Source: Actinospineispora spinosispora DSM 44797
GTDB lineage: Bacteria > Actinomycetota > Actinomycetes > Mycobacteriales > Pseudonocardiaceae
NCBI RefSeq assembly: GCF_000429025.1
Contig: NZ_KE386833.1
Coordinates: 634,582-698,581 of the forward strand
DNA length: 64,000 bases
Direction: 5' to 3'
Shown here: positions 1 through 6,945 of the stretch, piece after piece
Position numbering within the stretch: the stretch's first letter is position 1
Layout of the letters: each line of letters opens with the position of its first letter
The notes under the pieces: generated by a model
The model's input: only the letters and a program-made list of their open reading frames with translations
What the model was told of the DNA's origin: nothing
Databases searched by the model: none
Translations under genes and position numbers: made by a program

Positions 1-475
1 AGCGCCAGTCGACCAGATCGACGATCTGGCGGGGCGACATGTCGGCGAGCAGCTTCCAGAGCGGCTTGTCGGCGCGCTTCGCGGCCAGGTCCCACGCCGC
101 GTTCAGCACGGCGGCCGTGCCCAGGTGGATCGTGCCCTTCGCGGGGCCGAGCCACCGCAGCTGGCTGTCGGACTCGAGGTGCCGGGCGAACCCGCCGAGG
201 TCATTGACCACCTCGTCGACGGACAGGCCGATAGCACGCTTGCCGATCGCCTCGGCCGCGGCGACGGCGAGCTCGTTGCCCCTGCCGATCGTGAAGGTGA
301 AGCCGTGCCCCTCGGTGGCGGGGTGGACCGCGTGGTCGTCTGTGCCGTCCACGTGCAGGACCACGTACGCGGCGGAGTAGTCAGGCGCCTCGTTCATGGC
401 GTCCGAACCGTCCAGGTCCCGCGAGGTCGGAAAGCGGACGTCGATGGTCTCCAGATCGACAATTCGGGCTGGCAT
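1..475 (-). CDS. L-fuconate dehydratase-like enolase-superfamily enzyme (3' part cut off by window)
   Basis: The reverse strand starts ATG at 475 (GGAGAG just upstream) and stays open to the window edge, giving the first about 158 residues. The start MPARIVDLETIDVRFPTS, then DGSDAMN, YSAAYVVL, GHGFTFTIGRGNE and the stretch NAAWDLAAKRADKPLWKLLAD are typical of the N-terminal capping domain of L-fuconate dehydratases. These Mg-dependent enzymes remove water from L-fuconate to give 2-keto-3-deoxy-L-fuconate, and many also accept D-arabinonate, which shares the C2-C4 configuration. The catalytic barrel lies outside the window. It is divergent from the MFS carrier and FAH-family gene, with a perfect palindrome in the shared promoter, so the three probably form one sugar-acid regulon. 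Family call firm; substrate inferred. Confidence 0.85.
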   Translation of the reverse strand, partial: MPARIVDLETIDVRFPTSRDLDGSDAMNEAPDYSAAYVVLHVDGTDDHAVHPATEGHGFTFTIGRGNELAVAAAEAIGKRAIGLSVDEVVNDLGGFARHLESDSQLRWLGPAKGTIHLGTAAVLNAAWDLAAKRADKPLWKLLADMSPRQIVDLVDWR

Positions 476-495
476 GGTCTCTCCTGCGGTCGGCT

Positions 496-577
496 AGACA
501 TCAGATGTCTTGTCGAGCGGTGACGATATATGCGCCTTGTCATGCTGTCCAGCAGTCGTTAGTGTGCTGAGACATCT
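496..577. promoter_or_regulatory. Candidate operator of the sugar-acid regulon
   Basis: AGACATCAGATGTCT at 496-510 is a perfect 15-bp palindrome with a central A. A half copy, AGACATCT, lies at 570-577. Both sit between the divergent fuconate dehydratase and MFS genes. Size and symmetry suit a GntR- or IclR-type sugar-acid repressor, but no such regulator lies inside the window. Confidence 0.5.
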
Positions 578-614
578 GAGCCCTGGGTCAACGAAGACAG
601 TGAAAGGGAGCCAC

Positions 615-1979
615 GTGAGCGCAGGTGAGATCGCGCGGGCCACCGCGGAGGGCGTGCGTCGCACAGTGAGCAGGCGGCTCCTCCCGCCGCTGTTCGTCAT
701 GTTCGTCCTGTCGTTCCTCGACCGGACGAACGTCAGCCTCGTGAAGGACCATCTCCACGCAAGCGTGGGGATCTCCGCCGGCGTGTACGGCCTCGGCGCG
801 GGCATCTTCTTCGTCGGCTACGCCTTCCTGGGCATCCCGTCGAACCTCGTGCTGCACCGCGTCGGTGCACGCCGCTGGCTGGCGATCATGATGGTGGTCT
901 GGGGCGTGCTCTCCTGCGCGATGGCGCTGGTGACCGGCCCGGTCAGCTTCTACGTGCTGCGCTTCCTGCTCGGCGCGGCCGAGGCGGGTTTCTTCCCCGG
1001 CGTCATCCTCTACATCACCTACTGGTTCCCGGCTCGCGACCGGGGGAAGGCGACCGGGATCTTCCAGTCCGCGGTCGCGATCTCCAGCGTCATCGGGAAC
1101 CCGGTCGGCGGCTATCTCCTCGGCCTCCACGGCATCGCCGGGCTCGACGGCTGGCAGTGGATGTTCATCATCGAGGGCCTGCCGACGATCCTCGTCGCGC
1201 TCGCGGTGCCGTGGCTGCTGACCGACCGCCCCCACCAGGCGACCTGGCTGACGGAGGAGGAACGGACGCTGCTCGCCGAGTCGATCAAGGCCGACGAGCC
1301 GCCAGCGACCATGCGACCGAAGCAGGGCATCCGGAACACGGTGGGCGACAGCAGAGTCCTGCGCCTGATCTACGTGTACTTCGCGATCCAGCTCAGCGTG
1401 TACGGCGTGACGTTCTGGCTGCCGGCGCTGATCAAGAGGATCGGCGGGCTCTCCGACCTGCAGGTCGGGTTCATCGCCGCGCTGCCGTGGGTGTTCGCGC
1501 TGGTCGGAGTCCTGGTGCTGCCATGGATCTCCGACCGGACCGGCGATCGGCGTATGCCGCTGCTCGTGGCGCTGTGCTGTACCACGATCGGGCTCCTCGG
1601 GGCCGTCGTCCTACCGCCGTGGCCGGCGGTCGCGGCACTGTGCGTCGCGGCGTTCGGCTTCCTCGGGGCGCAACCGGTGTTCTGGACCGTGCCACCCACG
1701 ATCCTCGCCGGGGTGCAGATCGCCGCGACGATCCCGCTGATCTCCGGCATCGGCAACCTGGGCGGGTTCGTCGGCCCATACCTGCTGGGTGCGGTCGAGG
1801 ACGCAACCGGCAGTGGCGCGGACGGGCTCTACGTGATCGCGGCCGTCGCCCTGCTGAGCATCGTGGCGGCGGCGACCTTCCGCTGGGTGGGCAGTGACCG
1901 GAGCGACAAGAGGAACGGGGAGCCAGCATGCACATCGTCCGATTCGCCGACGACCGCGACGAACTCCACTGCGGACTGA
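615..1979 (+). CDS. MFS transporter, anion:cation symporter (sugar-acid) type
   Basis: Predicted 454-residue, twelve-helix carrier. I chose GTG at 615 because AAAGGGAG precedes it at normal spacing; the frame is open further upstream but without a comparable site. The first membrane segment runs into FLDRTNVSLVK, the signature of the ACS family (hexuronate, galactonate and tartrate carriers), and RVGARRWLAIMMVVWG matches the conserved loop 2-3. Two six-helix halves are separated by a hydrophilic loop near residues 205-245. The 3' end overlaps the next gene by 52 bases, so the two are co-transcribed. Import of an aldonate for the dehydratase/FAH pathway is inferred from context. Confidence 0.85.
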   Translation: MSAGEIARATAEGVRRTVSRRLLPPLFVMFVLSFLDRTNVSLVKDHLHASVGISAGVYGLGAGIFFVGYAFLGIPSNLVLHRVGARRWLAIMMVVWGVLSCAMALVTGPVSFYVLRFLLGAAEAGFFPGVILYITYWFPARDRGKATGIFQSAVAISSVIGNPVGGYLLGLHGIAGLDGWQWMFIIEGLPTILVALAVPWLLTDRPHQATWLTEEERTLLAESIKADEPPATMRPKQGIRNTVGDSRVLRLIYVYFAIQLSVYGVTFWLPALIKRIGGLSDLQVGFIAALPWVFALVGVLVLPWISDRTGDRRMPLLVALCCTTIGLLGAVVLPPWPAVAALCVAAFGFLGAQPVFWTVPPTILAGVQIAATIPLISGIGNLGGFVGPYLLGAVEDATGSGADGLYVIAAVALLSIVAAATFRWVGSDRSDKRNGEPACTSSDSPTTATNSTAD

Positions 1980-2851
1980 TCGGCGACCGCGATCCGGACG
2001 GCGGGATCATCGCGTTCGACGGCATCAGCCGCATCGCGGACCTGTTGGCGCTGCGCCGGACCGAGTTCGACGAGCTCGTGGCGAAGACCGCGACGCGCGA
2101 GGTGAGCCACCGGGCCGGGGACGTCGTGCTGTTGCCGCCGGTGGATGGGCGCAGTGAGGTCTGGGCGGCGGGCGTCACCTACCGTCGTTCCCGCGAGGCA
2201 CGGGTCGAGGAGAGCACCGAGCGGTCGGTGTATGAGCGGGTCTACGACGCCGACCGGCCCGAACTGTTCCTCAAGGCGGTGCCGTGGCGGGTCGTCACCG
2301 ACGGCGAGCCGATCGCGATCCGGGAGGACTCGGCGTTGAACGTCCCGGAGCCCGAGCTCGGTGTGGTGGCCAACCGGCACGGCGAGATCATCGGCTACGT
2401 CGTCGTCAACGACGTCAGCTCGCGCACGATCGAGGGGGAGAACCCGCTCTACCTGCCGCAGGCGAAGATCTATGCGGGCAGCGCGGCTCTGTCGACGGCG
2501 ATCCGTCCCGCGTCCGAGGTTGCTGAGCCGGGCGCGTTGGACATCGGCTTGACGGTGCGGCGGAACGGCACAGAGGTGTTCGGGGGAACGACCTCCACAG
2601 CGCAGCTGAACCGCACACCGGACGAGCTGGTCGACCACCTGTTCCGGGGCCAGCCGTTCCCGGACGGCGCGGTCCTGGCCACCGGCACCGGCATCGTGCC
2701 GTCGATGGACTTCACACTGCAGCCCGGCGACGAGGTCCGAATCGAGATCAGCGAGATCGGTGTGCTCACCAACCGTGTGGTATCCGGCCAGGAAGAGCTG
2801 GCCTGGCTGGTTGCCGCCGCCGACGTCCCCGGTGCGCGGGCCCGGCGCTGA
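1928..2851 (+). CDS. FAH-family 2-keto-3-deoxy-sugar-acid dehydratase-like enzyme
   Basis: A 307-residue fumarylacetoacetate hydrolase-fold protein starting with ATG at 1928. SEVWAAGVTYRRSREAR, the metal-ligand stretch VPEPELGVV, then NDVSSRTIEGENPLYLPQAK match the branch containing 2-keto-3-deoxy-D-arabinonate dehydratase (KdaD) and XylX-type 2-keto-3-deoxy-xylonate dehydratases rather than the fumarylacetoacetate hydrolases. In that branch the product is alpha-ketoglutarate semialdehyde. With the divergent fuconate/arabinonate-type dehydratase and the overlapping carrier this gives aldonate uptake, a first dehydration and a second dehydration. A 2,4-diketo-3-deoxy-fuconate hydrolase role, also known for this fold, is the main alternative. 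The semialdehyde dehydrogenase is not in the window. Confidence 0.75.
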   Translation: MHIVRFADDRDELHCGLIGDRDPDGGIIAFDGISRIADLLALRRTEFDELVAKTATREVSHRAGDVVLLPPVDGRSEVWAAGVTYRRSREARVEESTERSVYERVYDADRPELFLKAVPWRVVTDGEPIAIREDSALNVPEPELGVVANRHGEIIGYVVVNDVSSRTIEGENPLYLPQAKIYAGSAALSTAIRPASEVAEPGALDIGLTVRRNGTEVFGGTTSTAQLNRTPDELVDHLFRGQPFPDGAVLATGTGIVPSMDFTLQPGDEVRIEISEIGVLTNRVVSGQEELAWLVAAADVPGARARR

Positions 2852-2883
2852 ACCCCGGTGCTCGCGCACAGGTCGCTCGCCGG

Positions 2884-3480
2884 TCACCTGGTGAGCCTGC
2901 GGGCCTCGAGGATCGCGGCGACCGCGAAGCCTCCGCCGCCCGCCAGCGCCAGTACCCAGAAGAGACTGGGCAGCCCCAGCAGGAGCGCGGCGGCGGAGGT
3001 CAGGGCCAGCCACGTGCCCAGGGCGTAGTGCAGGAGGTTGCGGCGCGTGGCGCCTTCGCCGAGGTAGAGCACACCCACCAGGAAGCCGGACAGGGTCGGC
3101 CAGAGCATCGTCTGCAGCTCCGGCATGTCCAGCCGCGCGGCCAGACCGGTGATGACCAGGAACAGCGCGGCGAAGGCACTCACCCAGGACAACCCGAGGA
3201 GCTTGCCGGACAGGATGTCGTGCTTGCTGGCGCCTCGCTGGGCCCGGTTGGCGGCGAGTGTGGCAAAGACCGTCCCGGCCGCGAGTCCGGTGCCGAGCAG
3301 TGTCATCGGCAGCCAGGCGGGCAGGTCGATCAGCGGGTCGGGCCCGAGCGAGACGGCTGACGCCCCGTGGCCGAGGACGTAGGCGAGTCCGAAACTGATG
3401 TAGGCGGCATGGCTGTCGACCTCGCCGGTGGCGGGAGCGGTGGGGCGTTCGACGGGACGGGTCAGGGTCGCGGCGGTCAT
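2884..3480 (-). CDS. Integral membrane protein of unknown function
   Basis: A 198-residue protein starting with ATG at 3480. After a short hydrophilic N-terminus it has about six hydrophobic segments (roughly residues 24-45, 52-76, 93-115, 126-145, 152-174, 178-192). No catalytic or transport motif is recognisable. It is the last gene of a reverse-strand operon behind a quinone-oxidoreductase-like gene and a TetR gene, 33 bases after the TetR stop, so it is probably under that regulator. I cannot assign a function. Confidence 0.7.
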   Translation of the reverse strand: MTAATLTRPVERPTAPATGEVDSHAAYISFGLAYVLGHGASAVSLGPDPLIDLPAWLPMTLLGTGLAAGTVFATLAANRAQRGASKHDILSGKLLGLSWVSAFAALFLVITGLAARLDMPELQTMLWPTLSGFLVGVLYLGEGATRRNLLHYALGTWLALTSAAALLLGLPSLFWVLALAGGGGFAVAAILEARRLTR

Positions 3481-3513
3481 CAGGTCTCCGATGTGCGTGG
3501 GGCGGGCTCGGCG

Positions 3514-4125
3514 TCAGGTGACGACGAGGTGGGACAGCGGTGCGGTGACGCGGGCGACGATGTCCGTCGGCCAGGGATAGGACGTCGTGACCGCGCGCTG
3601 GTGGGCGAGGCCGTGCAGGCCGACCCAGAGCAGAGCGGCGTCGGCGGCGGGGTTCGTGCTGGTGGAGCGGCCGGCGGCGACGCACTCGGCGAGCGCCGTG
3701 GTGAGCAGGCCCAGTGTCCGGTCGGCGAGCCCGATCGGGTCGTCGGATGCATCGAACATGGCCCGATAGCGCTCCGGATGGCTGTCGGCGAACCCGACGT
3801 AGGCCCGGCACGCGGCGTTCAACCGGTGGCGAGGATCGGCGCCGGCCGTGTCGATCGCGGAGCGGATGCCGGCGTTCAGCTCGACGAAACCCTGCTCGGC
3901 CAGCGCGAGCATGATGGCGACCGTTCCGGGGAAGTGCGGGTAGATCGACGGTGCGGTGATCCCGGCCCGGCGCGCCACGGCGCGCAGGGTCACCGTCCGC
4001 TCGTCGCCACCGTCTTCGAGCAGCTCCGTCGCGGCGGTCAGAATCTCCTCGCGGAGCACCTGGCCGTCGCCTCGACAGCGTCGAGACCGGCGACCGGCTC
4101 GGTGAGCGGGGATCACGGCGATCAC
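3514..4125 (-). CDS. TetR-family regulator (paralogue of the one at 5273)
   Basis: The GTG start at 4125 overlaps the stop of the upstream oxidoreductase (GTGA), giving 203 residues. The N-terminal helix-turn-helix VTLRAVARRAGITAPSIYPHF is nearly identical to that of the TetR protein encoded at 5273, and the ligand domains also align (GLHGLAHQ, SYPWPTDI versus AFPWPADI), so the two are paralogues by duplication. The usual Tyr-Arg or Tyr-Pro turn reads IYPHF here. It is translationally coupled behind the oxidoreductase and probably controls it through the triple repeat at 5192-5250. Confidence 0.85.
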   Translation of the reverse strand: MIAVIPAHRAGRRSRRCRGDGQVLREEILTAATELLEDGGDERTVTLRAVARRAGITAPSIYPHFPGTVAIMLALAEQGFVELNAGIRSAIDTAGADPRHRLNAACRAYVGFADSHPERYRAMFDASDDPIGLADRTLGLLTTALAECVAAGRSTSTNPAADAALLWVGLHGLAHQRAVTTSYPWPTDIVARVTAPLSHLVVT

Positions 4126-5168
4126 GCGTCCGGGACGATGACGACCTTGCCGGCGACGGTCCGCGACTCGGCCAACGCGAGGGCCGATCCGGCCTCCGAC
4201 AGCGGGAACCGTGCCGCGACCTGTGCGGCGAGCACACCGTCGGCCAGCAGGGCCAGTACCGACGTGAGGTCCTCGCGCAGCCGGGCCCTGAAGGAGTCGA
4301 TGCGACGCTTGCCCGCCCAGAAGTTGTAGAAGCTCGCCGACCTGCCGTTGGGCAGGAGGTTCCACAGCACGAGCTGCCCGATCAGCTTCAGCACCGGGAG
4401 CCGGGAGTTGCCCGCGTCGTCCTTCGTGGCCGCCGTCCCGTAGGACACGAGCGCCCCGCCTCGGCGCAGCAGTCGCCAGGACTCGACGATTCCGGCGCCA
4501 CCGACGTGGTCGAACACGGCGTCCACGCCGTCCGGTGCGATCTCCCGGATCCGCTCGTACATGTCCGGGGCGTGGTAGTCGACCGGCGTCGCGCCCAGTT
4601 CGCGCAGCGCCTCGTGGTGGCGGGGTGACGCGGTGCCGATCACCGTGATCCCCGCGTGCCGGGCAAGCTGGACGAGGGTCGTCCCGACACCTCCGTTGGC
4701 GCCGAGCACGACGATCGTCCCTCCGGCGCCGACCTTCGCGGTCCGGTGCAGCATCTGCCAGGCGGTGATCCCGTTGACCACGACGGTCTCGGCGTCGACC
4801 GGGTCCACGTTCTCCGGCACGGGCACCAGGTCCGCGACGTCGATCAGCCGGTGACTCGCCCAGCTCCCGATCTTGGTGACCGCCGCGAACCGGCGGCCGA
4901 CCACGGCGGGGTCGGTGTCCGGACCGGTGGCGGTCACCGTGCCGACGACGTCGTAGCCGGGGACGAACGGGAACGGTGGCTGGTCGAAGTACTTGCCGAG
5001 CCGCATCTGCTGCTCGGCGAACGAGACTCCGGTGGCGTCCATGCGCAGGATCGCCTGGCCGGAGGCGGGTGCCGGGAGGTCGCGGGTACGGACCTGCAGG
5101 CCGGTCGACTCGACCTTGCCGGGCAGGACGATCTCGGTGGTCCGGGTGGTGACGGTCGTGTGTTCCAT
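4122..5168 (-). CDS. NADPH:quinone oxidoreductase-like MDR enzyme
   Basis: A 348-residue medium-chain dehydrogenase/reductase starting with ATG at 5168. It shows the GroES-like N-terminal half (FPFVPGYDVVGTV) and the nucleotide-binding loop VLGANGGVGTTLVQLA, with SPRHHEALRELGA as the NADPH-binding helix. The cysteine cluster of zinc alcohol dehydrogenases is absent, so this is a zinc-free quinone or enone reductase type. It leads the operon oxidoreductase-TetR-membrane protein and faces a second TetR gene across a promoter with three operator-like repeats. Detoxification of an electrophilic compound sensed by the TetR pair is a reasonable inference; the substrate is unknown. Confidence 0.85.
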   Translation of the reverse strand: MEHTTVTTRTTEIVLPGKVESTGLQVRTRDLPAPASGQAILRMDATGVSFAEQQMRLGKYFDQPPFPFVPGYDVVGTVTATGPDTDPAVVGRRFAAVTKIGSWASHRLIDVADLVPVPENVDPVDAETVVVNGITAWQMLHRTAKVGAGGTIVVLGANGGVGTTLVQLARHAGITVIGTASPRHHEALRELGATPVDYHAPDMYERIREIAPDGVDAVFDHVGGAGIVESWRLLRRGGALVSYGTAATKDDAGNSRLPVLKLIGQLVLWNLLPNGRSASFYNFWAGKRRIDSFRARLREDLTSVLALLADGVLAAQVAARFPLSEAGSALALAESRTVAGKVVIVPDA

Positions 5169-5191
5169 GTCGTGCTCCGTTCAGCGGGGGA

Positions 5192-5250
5192 GGTAACGCT
5201 CGTAAGGTTACGCATGTAAGTCTACTGAGCGCAAGGCTAACACTTGTAAG
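5192..5250. promoter_or_regulatory. Three operator-like repeats in a divergent TetR promoter
   Basis: Three related 15-mers lie in the same orientation: GGTAACGCTCGTAAG (5192-5206), GGTTACGCATGTAAG (5206-5220) and GCTAACACTTGTAAG (5236-5250). Each has internal dyad symmetry (TWAC-N4-GTAA). The start-to-start distances are 14 and 30 bp. They fill the gap between the oxidoreductase and the TetR gene at 5273 and are the likely binding sites of one or both paralogous TetR proteins. Confidence 0.7.
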
Positions 5251-5272
5251 CTTTCTGCTGTACGGTGACGGC

Positions 5273-5911
5273 ATGTCACAGGAGCAGGCGACCACGGCCA
5301 CCCGCCCTCGCAACCGTCGCGGCGAGGGTGGGCTGCTACGGGACGAGATCGTGGACGGCGCTGTCGCGGTGCTCGACGAGACGGGCGATGAGAAGGCCGT
5401 GACCCTGCGTGCCGTCGCGCGTCGGGTGGGGATCGCCGCCCCGTCGATCTACCGCCACTTCGCGGACCAGCCCAGCATCATGCTCGCCGTCGTTCAGAAG
5501 GCCTTCGACGAGCTCGACGAGGTGCTGAGTGACGCACGGGACGCGGCGGGTGACGATCCTCGGGCGCGCCTCTTCGCCGTGTGCTCCGCTTACCTGACGT
5601 TCGCGCGCCGGCACCCGGGCCGCTATCGGACGATGTTCGGCGGGCTCTGGATGCCCGACCTCGAGGCGAGCTCCCTCACCGAGGCCGACATGCACGCGCT
5701 GGGTGAACCGAGCCTGACGCTGCTCGCCGACGTGCTCGATGACTGCGTCGCGTCGGGCATCGCCACCACCACGGACCCGGCCGCGGACGGAGTGGCGCTG
5801 TGGATCGGCCTGCACGGTCTGGCTCATCAGCAGTCGGTCACGGTCGCTTTCCCCTGGCCGGCGGACATCGAGGAACGTCTGGTGACCGCGCTCGCCCACC
5901 TGAAGCCATGA
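5273..5911 (+). CDS. TetR-family regulator
   Basis: A 212-residue protein starting with ATG at 5273. The helix-turn-helix VTLRAVARRVGIAAPSIYRHF sits at about residues 43-63, followed by an all-helical ligand domain with FARRHPGRYRTMFGGLW and GLHGLAHQQSV, as in the TetR C-terminal family with a WHG-like core. It is divergent from the oxidoreductase operon that encodes its paralogue. Autoregulation and cross-regulation through the three repeats just upstream are likely. No target other than the divergent operon is evident. Confidence 0.9.
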   Translation: MSQEQATTATRPRNRRGEGGLLRDEIVDGAVAVLDETGDEKAVTLRAVARRVGIAAPSIYRHFADQPSIMLAVVQKAFDELDEVLSDARDAAGDDPRARLFAVCSAYLTFARRHPGRYRTMFGGLWMPDLEASSLTEADMHALGEPSLTLLADVLDDCVASGIATTTDPAADGVALWIGLHGLAHQQSVTVAFPWPADIEERLVTALAHLKP

Positions 5912-6032
5912 ACACCGTGACCCTCGGGTCGATGTCCTCGGGGTTCGTCCGGCGTTCATCACTCGTTCGCCCTGGACCGCGGGGTGAGTGCGATCCTGAG
6001 AGGACGCTGAGCACTCATCCAGGGAGCGGAAA

Positions 6033-6209
6033 ATGCTGAAGAAGGCTCTGTCGCGCTGCATGGTCGTCGCGGGTGCGGCGTTGGTCGTCGCCGGTGCGGT
6101 TGTCGGGGTGTCGACCGCGGCGGGATTCGACGTGGTCGCGTCCGGCGACTCGACGCAGGTGGCCTCCGGCCCGTTCGGTTCGCCGGACGGCGGTATGCCC
6201 TACAACTGA
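6033..6209 (+). CDS. Small exported peptide, hypothetical
   Basis: ATG at 6033 preceded by AGGGAGCGGA opens a 58-codon frame. The product has a basic N-terminus (MLKKALSRC), a hydrophobic core of about 20 residues rich in Ala, Val and Gly, and a short polar tail ending in GMPYN. This is the shape of an exported or membrane-anchored small protein, with possible signal-peptidase cleavage after VSTAA. Its last 10 bases overlap the end of the convergent TetR gene at 6200. No family is recognisable. The good ribosome binding site and signal-like profile support it, but its size leaves room for doubt. Confidence 0.55.
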   Translation: MLKKALSRCMVVAGAALVVAGAVVGVSTAAGFDVVASGDSTQVASGPFGSPDGGMPYN

Positions 6210-6841
6210 GGAACGTCGAGGTAGACCGCACGCCGCCACACCTCGAAGAGTGTTGCCGAGAGGTGTGGCGAGGGTGCCTCGCCGGCGTGGATGGCCCGCA
6301 CGTCCCGCTCCATGGCCTGGAAGATCGCGCCGACCAGGACACAGGCGAGAGTGGGTGCGTCGACCTCGGTCCGTGCGTCGCCGCGGTGTCGGTCGGAGCT
6401 GATACGGGCGGCGGTCCGTTCCTCGAACCGCCGGACCCAGCCCGTCCAGATCGCGCGGACCTCGGGGTCCGAGCCGACGGCATCGAGCATGCCCACCATG
6501 AGCTCCGCCTTGGCGCGCCAGCGCACGATGCTGGTGTCGATGCCCGCGCGCAGCTGAGCGAGGGAGTCCCCGTCGCGTAGGTCGAACCACGGTGCCACCC
6601 GGAATATGTCCTCGTAGATGTCCCCGAGCAGCTCGGCGACCGCCGCCGCCTTGGTGGGGAAGTAGAAGTAGAACGCCTGCCGGGTCACGTCGGCGGCGCC
6701 GGCGATGTCGGCGACGCTGATCGACGCGAACGTCCGTGTCTCCAGGAGCCGATGCAGTGCGTCGAGCATGCGTGCCCGCCGACGATCGCCGACGGTCGGC
6801 CCGGCCTGATGCCGCCGTGTCCCTGGAGAAGCACTCGTCAT
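6200..6841 (-). CDS. TetR-family regulator
   Basis: I chose ATG at 6841 (MTSASPG), giving 213 residues; the frame is open to 6880 but that stretch overlaps the divergent operator region. The helix-turn-helix ISVADIAGAADVTRQAFYFYF is followed by YFPTKAAAVAELLGDIYED, typical of TetR proteins in which a Phe-Tyr pair follows the recognition helix. It is divergent from a flavin-dependent amine-oxidase-like gene, with two palindromes in the shared 104-bp promoter. It probably represses that gene and itself. Confidence 0.88.
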   Translation of the reverse strand: MTSASPGTRRHQAGPTVGDRRRARMLDALHRLLETRTFASISVADIAGAADVTRQAFYFYFPTKAAAVAELLGDIYEDIFRVAPWFDLRDGDSLAQLRAGIDTSIVRWRAKAELMVGMLDAVGSDPEVRAIWTGWVRRFEERTAARISSDRHRGDARTEVDAPTLACVLVGAIFQAMERDVRAIHAGEAPSPHLSATLFEVWRRAVYLDVPQL

Positions 6842-6864
6842 CCGCCGAGTATAGGGACTGCCGC

Positions 6865-6897
6865 TGACGTCTGTCAGCAAGAATTGACACCTGTCAA
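6865..6897. promoter_or_regulatory. Paired palindromic operators
   Basis: TTGACACCTGTCAA at 6884-6897 is a perfect 14-bp palindrome. TGACGTCTGTCA at 6865-6876 is a second TGAC...GTCA dyad. Both lie between the divergent TetR (6841) and FAD-oxidoreductase (6946) starts, as expected for sites of the TetR protein. The 5' TTGACA could also act as a -35 box. Confidence 0.6.
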
Positions 6898-6945
6898 CAC
6901 CGCTCCATACGATGCGCCCATCGGAACCAACGGAGGCGGGCGTTG

